Shown here one piece after another: positions 18,077-26,042 of a DNA stretch of 64,000 bases. Numbering within the stretch: the stretch's first letter is position 1; the number at the start of each line of letters is the position of its first letter. The stretch is taken from positions 6,820,001 to 6,884,000 of the forward strand of contig NZ_CP021080.1 of the NCBI RefSeq assembly GCF_000802245.2, given 5' to 3'. The position numbers were made by a program, and so were the translations under genes. The notes beneath the pieces were generated by a model. That model did not search any database, was not told the DNA's origin, and saw nothing but the letters and a program-made list of their open reading frames with translations. Source of the DNA: Streptomyces pluripotens (GTDB lineage: Bacteria > Actinomycetota > Actinomycetes > Streptomycetales > Streptomycetaceae).

Positions 18077-18097
18077 CTTTTCTAAGACTCAGAACAC
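18077..18097. repeat. Right terminal inverted repeat of the IS630 element
   Basis: On the minus strand it reads TGTTCTGAGTCTTAGAAAAG after one G, paired with the left end and followed by the second TA copy. Confidence 0.75.
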
Positions 18098-18260
18098 TAG
18101 CCTTGGTCCCCCCTGCAGTTTTCTCCGCCGGTGTCGGCCGTGGACACCAGGTGCGCCCTGAGGGTGGCGCGGACCCTCGGCTCACTCCCCGTCCCACGCG
18201 CCGCCGTCCTTTTCCGGTTCCCGGCCGGGCTCCGGCCCGGAGCGTGGCCGGCAGCCCACA

Positions 18261-18299
18261 CGCATGGTGGGGCATCCACCTCGGATGCCCCACCATGCG
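18261..18299 (-). terminator. Perfect 17-bp hairpin after the CBS-BON gene
   Basis: Arms 18261-18277 and 18283-18299 are perfect (CGCATGGTGGGGCATCC and complement) with a five-base loop, 17 bp beyond the stop of the minus-strand CBS-BON gene. It is a likely intrinsic terminator. Confidence 0.7.
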
Positions 18300-18315
18300 C
18301 CCGTAACGAGCCGGT

Positions 18316-19041
18316 TCACAGCCTGCGCAGCCAGTCGTCGGCCACTCCGTGCAGCGCCTGCTCCGTCGGCTGCAGACGCCGGTCGTCGAGCCGGTACGAC
18401 AACCGGTCCACCACGTCGACGACACCGTCCAGTCGGCTGGTCATGCCCAGCGCGACGGGTATCTCGCTGCGCCGCTCCAACTGGCCGGTCAGTGTCACCA
18501 CGCCCTTCGTGACGCTGACCTCGACGGTGTGCGGCGCCAGCCACAGCGTCTCCCCGAGCACCTCCTCCTGCACCGCGCTGCAGATCTCCTCGTCGCTGCG
18601 CAGGAAGACCCGCAGCAGATCATGCCGGGTGACGATGCCGACGAGACGGTCCTCCTCGTCCACCACGGGGAGCCGCTCGATCCGGTGTGTCGCCATGAGC
18701 CGGGCGGCCTCGGCCACCGTGGCGTCCGCGCGAACGGTGACGGCGGGTGCCGTCATCAGGCCGCCGGCTGTGCGCGCACGGCCCTTGGCGGCGTCCTCGC
18801 GGGATTCGTGCCGCAGCTGCCGCAGCCGGCCGATCCACGATTCCGGCTCGTGCTCGGTCACCTGGTGGAGCATCAGGTCAGTCTCGGAGATCACCCCGAG
18901 TACCTTGCCGTCCTCGTCCACCACCGGCAGCCCGCTGATGCGGTGCTCGCCGAGCAGACGTACGACGTCCTTGAAGGGAGCGCCGTATTCGGCGGTTACG
19001 ACGTCATGGATCATCACGGCGCCAACCCTGGTCGGTTTCAT
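18316..19041 (-). CDS. CBS-domain pair plus BON domain protein
   Basis: 241 residues from the ATG at 19041, with GAGGAGG upstream. CBS1 (about 8-62) and CBS2 (about 95-150) each contain the adenosyl-binding pattern H-R-I-S/E-x-L-P-V-V-D-E. A BON domain (about 155-225, VEVSVTKGVVTLTGQLERRSEI) follows. CBS pairs bind AMP/ATP or related nucleotides, while BON domains bind lipids or membranes. CBS proteins of this type (such as Hrp1) are DosR targets. The gene follows the GNAT/acyl-CoA-synthetase gene by 35 bp in the same direction, so the two are likely co-transcribed. A paralogue lies at 23146-23790. Confidence 0.85.
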   Translation of the reverse strand: MKPTRVGAVMIHDVVTAEYGAPFKDVVRLLGEHRISGLPVVDEDGKVLGVISETDLMLHQVTEHEPESWIGRLRQLRHESREDAAKGRARTAGGLMTAPAVTVRADATVAEAARLMATHRIERLPVVDEEDRLVGIVTRHDLLRVFLRSDEEICSAVQEEVLGETLWLAPHTVEVSVTKGVVTLTGQLERRSEIPVALGMTSRLDGVVDVVDRLSYRLDDRRLQPTEQALHGVADDWLRRL

Positions 19042-19076
19042 GGTTCCGTTCCTCCTCGGAATGAGTGGGTTCCCCG

Positions 19077-21764
19077 TCAGCGCAGGCGGCGCAGATACGG
19101 GTCGTTGGTGTGCCGGGGTACGAGCCGGATGCGGACATCCAAGGCGTGCACTCCGTGCGGTCCGGCGAGCACCGGGTTGAGATCGGCCTCCGCGAGCTGG
19201 GGCAGGTCGCAGGCCAGCCGTGACAACCGGTGCAGTAGTTGCTCGAGGGCCGGAAGATCCGCGGCGGGTGCGCCGCGGTAGCCGAACAGCAACGGGGCGC
19301 ACCGGGGGGACGTGATCAGGTCGTGCACGTCCCGGTCGCTGAGCGGGGCGAGCCGTCCGGCATGGTCGGCGAGCAGTTCGGTGGCCGTACCGCCGAGACC
19401 GAAGACCACCAGCGGGCCGAACACGTCGTCCTGCACCACTCCGGCGAACAACTCGGTGCCGCGGTCGGCGAGCGGCTGCACCACCACGCCGGTCAGCAGA
19501 TCGCCGAAACGGGTGACCAGGTCCCGGTGGGCGGCCCTGACCTGTGCCGGACCGCGCAGGTCGAGATGGACCGCGTGCTGTTCGCTCTTGTGCAGCAGGC
19601 CCGGCCAGTACGCCTTCATCACGACTTGTCCGTCGGGGCCCGCCAGCCTTTCGGCGGCCGTGACCGCCTCGTCCTCGTCGCGGGCCCACGCCCAGGGCAA
19701 CTGCGGGATGCCGTAGCAGTCGAGGAGCGCACCCGTGGTCTGCGGGTCTGGCCAGCCGCCCTCCGGGTTCTCCTCCAGATAGGACGCGACGATCCGCCCG
19801 GCCTCCTGGGCGTCCACCCCGCTCAGCTCCGGCATGGTGCCCGGCGGCCGGGAGAGCCACGCGGCCCGCGCGGCGGCATGGGACAGAGCGCGCGCGGCGT
19901 CCTCGGCGACGGCGTAGGCGGGCAGCGTCGTGCCGCCTTCTGCCTTGAGCAGTTCGACCCGAGCGGCCTGGGCGGGCAGCACGGCGAGGACCGGGCCGGC
20001 GAGCGGACCGTGGGGCTCCGTCAGCGCGCGGACCAGGTCATCCCCGGTGGCCGCGGCCACCGCGGTCGGCACCAGGGCCACCAGGACGGCGTCCACCGCC
20101 CTGTGCCGGGCCAGGCGCGCCACACAGGCCCGCAGCTGTTCTTCCCCAGCCGCGGCCGTGACGTCCACGGGATTGGTGGCGGAGGCTCCCTGAGGCAACA
20201 GGTCGAGTAGTTCGTCCGTCAGGTCCGTTCCGAGCGTCGGTACGTTCAGCCCGGCTTCCGTGCAGGCGTCGGCAGCCAGGACGCCCACCCCGCCCGCGTT
20301 GCTGACGACCGCGACCCGGGTGCCCGTCGGCAACGGCTGCGCGTGCAACAGGGCTGCCGTGTCCAGGAGTTCGCCGATGGTGCGAGTGGCGGTGACGCCG
20401 GCCTGGGTGAACAGCGCCTGCCGGGTCATGGTGGGTGTGGCGGCTGCGGCGGTGTGTGAGGCGGCGGCTCGCCGTCCGGCTTCGGAGCGTCCGGCGTCCA
20501 CGGTCAGCACCGGCATTCGGCGGGCTACCCGACGAGCGGTGCGGGAGAAGGCCCGCGGATTGCCGAAGGACTCCAGGTGCAGCAGCGCCAAGTCGGTGCG
20601 GCCGTCGGACTCCCACCACTGGAGCAGGTCGTTTCCGCTGGTGTCGTACTTGTCGCCCAGTGAGACGAAGCTGGACACGCCGATGCCGAGCCGCGCCAGT
20701 CCGTCGAGCAGGGCGATGCCGACGCCGCCGGACTGCACGGCCACCCCCGCGGTGCCGGGTCCCGGGTGCCGGGCGGCGAAGGTCGCGTCCAGCCGTACGT
20801 TCTCTTCTGTGTTGGCCAGGCCCAGGCAGTTGGGCCCCACGAGCCGCATCCCATGGCGGTGGCACGCCTCCCTCAGGGCGGCCGACTGGTGCGAGTCGAG
20901 CCCGGCGGAGACGACCAACAGGGCGCGGACACCCGCTGTGCCGCACTCCTCGGCCACCCCGGGCACGGCGGCGGCCGGCACGGCGACCACTGCCAGGTCG
21001 GGCACGTGCGGCAGCGCGGCGACGGACGGGTAGGCGTGCACCTCGCACAGCGTGCTCGCCTCCGGGTGCACGGCGAAGAGCCGGCCCGTGAAGCCGCCGG
21101 AGCGGATGTTGCGCAGAACGGCCCGGCCCACGGAGCCGGGTTTGCGGCCGGCGCCGATCACCGCCACCGACCCGGGCCGCAGCACCGGCCGCAGGCTCGC
21201 GACCTCGGCGAGGCTACCCCGGGTCTCCACGGCGCGCAGGTAGTTCTCGTCCTCGGTGAGTTCAACGACGCAACGCACTTCGGGTCCGTCGAAGCGGCGT
21301 GTGACGTGCAGCCCGAGATCGTGGAAGACCTTGAGAACCTCGTGGTTCTCGGCGAGGGCGTCGGCGGTGAAGGCGGTGATGCCCGCCGAGCGGGCGGCGT
21401 CCGCGAGGTGTTCCAGCAACAGTGTCGCCACGCCCCGGTGGTGCCAGTCGTCGGCGACGGCAAGCGCCATGTCGACCGTGGCCGACCCGGACGGGCCGTC
21501 GTACTCGGCCAGCCCCACCAGACGGCCGTCCTGCTCCGCGATCAGGGTGCGGTGCTCCGGCCGGCCGGGTGCCGTGGCGCGGGCGGCGGCCTGCCCGGCG
21601 GAGACCGGGCTGAGGCTGAAGAACCGCAGCCGCAGATTCTCCGGGGACATGGCCTCGTACAACTGCAGCACAGCGTCGTGGTCCCCAGGGCTCGCCTGCC
21701 GGATCCGGACGGTGGTGCCGTCCGTCAGCAGGGCGTGCACGGGCGCTTGCTGGATCTCGGTCAT
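19077..21764 (-). CDS. GNAT acetyltransferase fused to NDP-forming acyl-CoA synthetase
   Basis: 895 residues from the ATG at 21764, with GGAGGG upstream; the longer open frame above it looks non-coding. An N-terminal GNAT domain (about 1-165, GVATLLLEHLADAARSAGI for acetyl-CoA binding) precedes a CoA-binding/succinyl-CoA-ligase-like region (about 180-640) and an ATP-grasp region (about 680-895). The order GNAT-first matches PatA-type lysine acetyltransferases of Streptomyces rather than the Salmonella Pat order. The SHT motif in RRAAASHTAAAA is retained, the position of the phospho-histidine in ADP-forming acyl-CoA synthetases. It may acetylate proteins, make ATP from acetyl-CoA, or both; which one is not decidable here. 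Confidence 0.8.
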   Translation of the reverse strand: MTEIQQAPVHALLTDGTTVRIRQASPGDHDAVLQLYEAMSPENLRLRFFSLSPVSAGQAAARATAPGRPEHRTLIAEQDGRLVGLAEYDGPSGSATVDMALAVADDWHHRGVATLLLEHLADAARSAGITAFTADALAENHEVLKVFHDLGLHVTRRFDGPEVRCVVELTEDENYLRAVETRGSLAEVASLRPVLRPGSVAVIGAGRKPGSVGRAVLRNIRSGGFTGRLFAVHPEASTLCEVHAYPSVAALPHVPDLAVVAVPAAAVPGVAEECGTAGVRALLVVSAGLDSHQSAALREACHRHGMRLVGPNCLGLANTEENVRLDATFAARHPGPGTAGVAVQSGGVGIALLDGLARLGIGVSSFVSLGDKYDTSGNDLLQWWESDGRTDLALLHLESFGNPRAFSRTARRVARRMPVLTVDAGRSEAGRRAAASHTAAAATPTMTRQALFTQAGVTATRTIGELLDTAALLHAQPLPTGTRVAVVSNAGGVGVLAADACTEAGLNVPTLGTDLTDELLDLLPQGASATNPVDVTAAAGEEQLRACVARLARHRAVDAVLVALVPTAVAAATGDDLVRALTEPHGPLAGPVLAVLPAQAARVELLKAEGGTTLPAYAVAEDAARALSHAAARAAWLSRPPGTMPELSGVDAQEAGRIVASYLEENPEGGWPDPQTTGALLDCYGIPQLPWAWARDEDEAVTAAERLAGPDGQVVMKAYWPGLLHKSEQHAVHLDLRGPAQVRAAHRDLVTRFGDLLTGVVVQPLADRGTELFAGVVQDDVFGPLVVFGLGGTATELLADHAGRLAPLSDRDVHDLITSPRCAPLLFGYRGAPAADLPALEQLLHRLSRLACDLPQLAEADLNPVLAGPHGVHALDVRIRLVPRHTNDPYLRRLR

Positions 21765-22250
21765 CAGGAAGGCTCCCTCCGGGGCGGTGCACTCAGGCTC
21801 TGCTGCCCGGCCGTGCGGTCCCAGGGGCTGACCGGGCACCGGACCGGGGCCGAGCGGCCCTCCCCTCGGGCCCAGGGCCTCCCTGGTGCCGGGGGTGTCT
21901 CCGCGCTGTCCTCGAGTCCGCGTACCGCCCCCCGCGTCTCGCATGCTCCTCGGCCCGCCTGCTGCCCCGAGACGCACCGGCCGCGGCGAGCCCGATACCG
22001 GTCCCGTTGCTCTGGGGTGGCGCTGGCCGACGGTCCCGGTGTGCGGTGGTGTCCTGACGGGGTCGGCAGGTCCGTGCACAGGGCTGCGAGGACCCTCCGG
22101 TCAGGACGTGCCTGGCCCAGGAGCGCGGAGTGGCGTCCGACCCAACCGGATTGCAGCAAGCTCGGCCATGGTGGATGTAGTGGGGCAAAATTCCAGACGG
22201 AGCATGGGTACACCGAGAGAGTCCCGAGGCAGTCCCGAGGAGTGAGCGAC
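21765..22250. promoter_or_regulatory. Divergent intergenic region with candidate dormancy-regulator box 4
   Basis: 486 bp between the GNAT/synthetase gene and the HTH-PPOX gene. GGGGCC-GAGC-GGCCCT at 21846-21861 lies 81 bp from the synthetase start and is nearly identical to the box in front of the response regulator. No gene is supported in the rest. A GAGGAG ribosome site for the plus-strand gene is at 22237-22242. Confidence 0.5.
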
Positions 22251-22940
22251 ATGGCCGAACGGAGAACGCCGGAACAGGCGACGCCGGGAGCGGCGGGCCC
22301 CCCGCAGGGCGACCTCGGGCGCCGTATCGAGCGGCGGCGCAGGGAACTGGGCCTCACCAGAGAGGAGACGGCCTTCCGTGCGGGCATGGCCCCCAGCTAT
22401 CTCGCGCACCTGGAGGAGCACAGCACCGCCGCGCCCGACTCGGGCACTCTGCTCAGGCTGGCCGGGGCGTTGCGCACCAGCCCCACCGAACTCGGCGGCG
22501 GCCATGTCGACCTGCCGTCCGGCATCGGGCAGGCCGCCCGGACACCGCGGTTGAGCGAACTGAGCGAGCAGGAATGCCTCCGGCTGCTGTCGACGCACGG
22601 TGTGGGCAGGCTGGCGGTCTCCGCTGAGGACGCGCCCGTCGTGGTCCCCCTCAACTACAGCGTCGTCGACGACGCGATCGTCTTCCGGACCCAGCCCGAT
22701 TCGGTGTCCACGCAGGGCGTCGGCCGTGAGGTGGCCTTCGAAGTGGATCGGGTGGACGACGCTTTGAGTCAGGGCTGGAGCGTCCTGGTACGCGGACCCG
22801 CGGAGCGAGTGACCGACCCCGACGAGGTACGCCACCTCGCTGAGCGTGCGTACAGCACGCCGTGGGCGGGCGGGGAGCGTGATGTCTGGATGCGCATCCG
22901 GATCGGCACCGTCACGGGCCGCCGGATCGATGTGTGGTGA
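22251..22940 (+). CDS. HTH (XRE) protein fused to pyridoxamine 5'-phosphate oxidase-like domain
   Basis: 229 residues from the ATG at 22251 (GAGGAG eight bases upstream). An XRE HTH (about 22-80, LGLTREETAFRAGMAPSYLAHLE) is followed by a split-barrel PPOX/FMN-binding domain (about 100-225), with GRLAVSAEDAPVVVPLNY and EVDRVDDALSQGWSVLVRG. Proteins of this split-barrel family bind FMN, F420 or heme, and HTH-PPOX fusions are frequent in actinobacterial DosR-like islands. It may couple a redox cofactor to transcription; ligand and target are unknown. It converges on the second CBS-BON gene. Confidence 0.8.
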   Translation: MAERRTPEQATPGAAGPPQGDLGRRIERRRRELGLTREETAFRAGMAPSYLAHLEEHSTAAPDSGTLLRLAGALRTSPTELGGGHVDLPSGIGQAARTPRLSELSEQECLRLLSTHGVGRLAVSAEDAPVVVPLNYSVVDDAIVFRTQPDSVSTQGVGREVAFEVDRVDDALSQGWSVLVRGPAERVTDPDEVRHLAERAYSTPWAGGERDVWMRIRIGTVTGRRIDVW

Positions 22941-23145
22941 CCGGACGGTGGCCCGCCCCGAGAGGCTCCGCTGCGGCCCCGACGGGGGCGCACGACACAC
23001 CGCTCCAGCGACGACACCGGGCAGGTGACCCACCTGGTGCGGCACGGCTGTGTGGCCTCGACCGCCCTCGGGCCGCACCAGCACCCCGGCCGGCCCGGGG
23101 CAGAGGACCGGCACCGCCTTCACCGTCCCGCTGCCCGCACCGCCG

Positions 23146-23790
23146 TCAGGACCGGACGCCCTGGGACGCCGCCGGTGGTGCGCAGTCGTCCAGACGGTAG
23201 CTCAGGAAGCTGACCACCCCGATGACGCCTTCGAGCCGCCACGCCGAGTGGATCAGGCGGGGCACGTCGCTGCGCAGCTCCACGCGCCCCCGCAGAGTGA
23301 CGACGCCGTCCCGGACCGAGACGGCGACGGCGCCGGGGGAGAGGCCCAGCTCACCTGCCACGATGCCATCGGTCACCTCGCGCCGGAGGTCACCGTCCGT
23401 ACGCAGGAAGACTCGCAGCAGGTCACGCCGGGTCGCGATGCCGATGAGGCGGTCCTCCTCGTCCACCACGGGCAGCCGCTCGATGCCGCGCCGTTCCATC
23501 AGCCGGGCCGCGTCCGCGACGGGCTGTTCGGGGTGCACGGTGATCGCAGGGGTCGACATCACATCCTCCGCCGTGCGGGCGGGCGCCGGGGGCCGATCGG
23601 CGTGGGCGGCCTGTTCCCGCACCAGATCAGTGCCCGAAACCACGCCGAGCACTTTGTCGTCCTGGTCGACGACCGGCAGGCCGCTGATCCTGTGGAGGTC
23701 CAGCAGCCGGACCACTTCCTTGAACGGTGTTGTCCGGCGGGCCTGAACGACCTCGCTGGTCATCACCTCGCCAACGGTGCAGTTGGTCAC
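23146..23790 (-). CDS. Second CBS-BON domain protein
   Basis: 214 residues from the GTG at 23790, with GGAGGA seven bases upstream. The layout is the same as the 241-residue paralogue: CBS1 (about 8-60, HRISGLPVVDQDDKVLGVVS), CBS2 (about 75-130, RRGIERLPVVDEEDRLIGIA), BON (about 140-205, VAVSVRDGVVTLRGRVELRS). The GTG start overlaps the stop of the 151-codon gene upstream (GTGA), showing translational coupling. Likely role: nucleotide-sensing protein of the dormancy regulon. Confidence 0.85.
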   Translation of the reverse strand: MTNCTVGEVMTSEVVQARRTTPFKEVVRLLDLHRISGLPVVDQDDKVLGVVSGTDLVREQAAHADRPPAPARTAEDVMSTPAITVHPEQPVADAARLMERRGIERLPVVDEEDRLIGIATRRDLLRVFLRTDGDLRREVTDGIVAGELGLSPGAVAVSVRDGVVTLRGRVELRSDVPRLIHSAWRLEGVIGVVSFLSYRLDDCAPPAASQGVRS

Positions 23791-24242
23791 GGCAGTTCCT
23801 CCTTCACCGGTACGGGAGCAAGGCACCGGGGTCCTCCACGCTCTGTCGGCCCAGGCCGGTCGAGTGCTCCGGCCCTCCCCGCCGCGGGCACTGGCGTGGC
23901 CGTCCTGCGGGGAGCGACCGCGCGGTACGCGGCCCGGTCCGTACGGCTGCGGTACCGGCCACGCAACCGGTCAGCCAGTTGCCGGGGACTCGCCTCGCAG
24001 GCGAGCACGACGACGAGTGCGCTGCCCGAACGGATCCCGGCACCGGCGGGCCAGGGCTGCCCGGCGCAGGCCCCCATGACGCGCGCCTCGCCACGGAAGG
24101 GCGGAAGTCCTGGACGGTCCGGTGCGCCGGCAGCCTCCTCCCGTACCTGGGGGAGGTCCGCCTCGGCCGCGTCGCCCACGGCCCGCACACGTGCGGTGCC
24201 GGTGACGTCGGGTGCGCGGACGGCGGTGTTCCTGGCAGCCAT
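23787..24242 (-). CDS. Uncharacterised 151-residue protein coupled to CBS-BON gene
   Basis: 151 residues from the ATG at 24242 (AAGGGG about eight bases upstream). Its TGA shares bases with the GTG of the CBS-BON gene. Third positions are almost all G or C and the composition is that of a normal soluble protein. Segments such as REEAAGAPDRPGLPPFRG and SALVVVLACEASPRQLADRL are visible, but no family is recognised. The region facing the next gene holds a candidate dormancy-regulator box 110 bp from the start. A role in the stress island is inferred from coupling only; a chance open frame cannot be excluded. Confidence 0.55.
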   Translation of the reverse strand: MAARNTAVRAPDVTGTARVRAVGDAAEADLPQVREEAAGAPDRPGLPPFRGEARVMGACAGQPWPAGAGIRSGSALVVVLACEASPRQLADRLRGRYRSRTDRAAYRAVAPRRTATPVPAAGRAGALDRPGPTERGGPRCLAPVPVKEELP

Positions 24243-24778
24243 GTGCTCCACCCCTTCTGATGGTCGAGGCAGCATCGCCTGTGCTGGTCGAGGCAGCACC
24301 TCAAGCCTCCTGTGCGGGCGTCCCAGGTCCCAGGGCCGGGGGACCCCGGGACAGGGACCGGTGGTCCTGGCCACCTGGCTCTCCCACCAGCGGTGCTGCG
24401 TACGGCCGGGGCCCGACCTGGGTGGGCCGGGCAGGACCGGTCGGTGAGGCTGGTGGCGGCCCGGCCGGTGCGAAGCGAGAAGGGAACGGCCGGACCTGCC
24501 GGGACGGTCCCGACGGGCCGAGTCCCTGCCCCCCGGAGGCCGGGCTGGTCACGGCGGTCCTCCGCGTCGGCGGACAATCGGACGTCCATCGTCCCGCGGC
24601 CCGTCCGTCGGTGGACCTGACGGTATTCGCGCCGCCGCCGGGCCCGAACCCGTGGCGGGCGCCGCGCACGTACCGGGTGACCCGGCCGGGGGGCCGGTCG
24701 GCCCCTGGCCGCACCTCCACCGCCGGCGGCAGCCTCGGCGCAGAGGGGCCACCGCCCCGGATCCGGAAGGGACGCATC
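24243..24778. promoter_or_regulatory. Divergent intergenic region with candidate dormancy-regulator box 5
   Basis: 536 bp between the 151-residue gene and the second stress-protein gene. AGGGAC-CGGT-GGTCCT at 24353-24368 fits RGGMC-N4-GGNCC. The only other clear element is GGAAGG nine bases before 24779. The bulk shows no supported gene. Confidence 0.45.
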
Positions 24779-25678
24779 ATGGTTCGCAACGTCGTGGCGG
24801 GAATCGACGGCTCGCCGGAAGGCCTCGCGGCCGCGCATTGGGCTGCCCAGGAGGCCTTGCGCCGGGGGGCTGCGCTGAGCCTTGTGCACGTGTGGCACCG
24901 GACTGTGCGCCCGGCGCCGTCCATCCCCCCGGAGAACACCGAGCACGCCTGGGCCGAGCGCCTCCTCCGGGAGACAGCCGACAGCATCCGGGCCGCGCAC
25001 CCCACGCTGGCGATCGCCGTCCGTCTGACGTGCGACGCTCCGGTCTCCGCACTGCTCGCCGCCGCCCGAGAGGCGGATCTGCTGGTGCTCGGGTCGCTGG
25101 GGCTCGGCAGGGTAGCCGGATTCGTCACCGGCTCGGTGTCCCAGCGCGTGGTGGGTCGGGCTTCCTGCCCCGTGGTCCTGGTGCGGGCCGGGCGCGCCGC
25201 CGCTGACGAGCACCTGCCGGCCGTGGACGGTGTGGCCCCCGAGGAGATCCCCGAGACCCCCTACCGCGCCGTGGTCCTCGGCCTGGATGTCACCCAGCCC
25301 TGCGACGACCTGATCTCCTTCGCGTTCGACGCCGCCCACCGCCGTGGGAGCGAGTTGCGCGTGATCCACGTCTTCCAGGAGCCGCCATCCGACGCCGCTC
25401 TGCCCGCCCTCACCGGCCCGGAGCTGCTTGCCGCCGAGGAGCGGACCGTGGTCGCGGCACTGCGTCCGTGGTGCGAGAAGTACCCGGATGTCTCCGTGAC
25501 GGAGACCGTTCTGGAGGGCCGTGCGGCCCCGGAGCTGGTGCGCGCCGCCGCCGGCGCCGGTCTCGTGGTGGTGGGCCGCAGGACCGGCGGAGGCCGGCTC
25601 GGTGCCCGCACCGGTCCCATCGCCCACGCCGTCCTGCACCACGCAGGCTGTCCCGTGGCCGTCGTCCCGCACGCCTGA
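24779..25678 (+). CDS. Tandem universal stress protein (second copy)
   Basis: 299 residues. Usp1 (about 1-145) has an intact nucleotide motif GSLGLGRVAGFVTGSVSQRV; Usp2 (about 158-299) has GRRTGGGRLGARTGPIAHAV, with the same degenerate glycine pattern as in the copy at 13079. Both copies share the LRPW-x2-KYP segment and the HAVLHHA-x-x-PVAVVPH end, so they are paralogues. The last codons and stop are duplicated by a 25-bp direct repeat downstream, which does not alter the protein. Confidence 0.85.
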   Translation: MVRNVVAGIDGSPEGLAAAHWAAQEALRRGAALSLVHVWHRTVRPAPSIPPENTEHAWAERLLRETADSIRAAHPTLAIAVRLTCDAPVSALLAAAREADLLVLGSLGLGRVAGFVTGSVSQRVVGRASCPVVLVRAGRAAADEHLPAVDGVAPEEIPETPYRAVVLGLDVTQPCDDLISFAFDAAHRRGSELRVIHVFQEPPSDAALPALTGPELLAAEERTVVAALRPWCEKYPDVSVTETVLEGRAAPELVRAAAGAGLVVVGRRTGGGRLGARTGPIAHAVLHHAGCPVAVVPHA

Positions 25679-25706
25679 ATCGGCCGTCGTCCCGCACGCC
25701 TGAATC
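25657..25706. repeat. Perfect 25-bp tandem duplication across a stop codon
   Basis: 25657-25681 and 25682-25706 are identical and include the final codons and TGA of the stress-protein gene. The second copy is untranslated. It looks like a replication-slippage event. Confidence 0.85.
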
Positions 25707-25712
25707 GGCCGT

Positions 25713-25754
25713 CCGACCGCCGACCGCCGACCGCCGACGGTCGGCGGTCGGCGG
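25713..25754 (+). terminator. GC-rich hairpin after the stress-protein gene
   Basis: A run of CCGACCG repeats (25724-25738) is followed at once by its complement (25740-25754), giving a long GC stem with a minimal loop. It is a likely terminator of the gene ending at 25678. Confidence 0.6.
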
Positions 25755-25946
25755 CGAACCCGTCCTCATCCAGGACTCCGCCACCCGTGCACACCGGTCC
25801 GGCACACCGACGCACGCCGGATCGGCAGGCTCCTCGCCTGCCGCCGACGGGCCGCTCCGCGTGCCTGCCTGCCCCGGACGAACGCTCGCACCTCGGCCCG
25901 CATACCCCGCTCGGGTCCGCCTCACCGAGGCTGTCCTGCCTTTGGC

Positions 25947-25962
25947 AGGGACCACCGGCCCC
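25947..25962. promoter_or_regulatory. Candidate dormancy-regulator box 6
   Basis: AGGGAC-CACC-GGCCCC lies 80 bp before the STAND regulator start at 26043. It fits RGGMC-N4-GGNCC; the halves are not perfectly symmetrical. The rest of the 364-bp gap holds the hairpin and no gene. Confidence 0.35.
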
Positions 25963-26042
25963 TGTGATCGGTGGCAGAACGGGGAACATGCTGGAGAGAC
26001 GGCCTTGTCCGCGACCTGACGACACGAGTGGTGGTGAACACC

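Larger units (their letters stand above)
16933..18097 (-). mobile_element. IS630-family insertion sequence, probably inactive
   Basis: A 1165-bp element bounded by TA at 16931-16932 and 18098-18099, the expected TA target duplication of the IS630/Tc1 group. The ends are imperfect inverted repeats: 16 of 20 bases match between 16934-16953 and the complement of 18077-18096. It contains one transposase split by a frameshift. It lies between hsp20 and a CBS-BON gene, inside the stress island. The base composition is near that of the host, so transfer is not obvious from GC. Confidence 0.85.
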
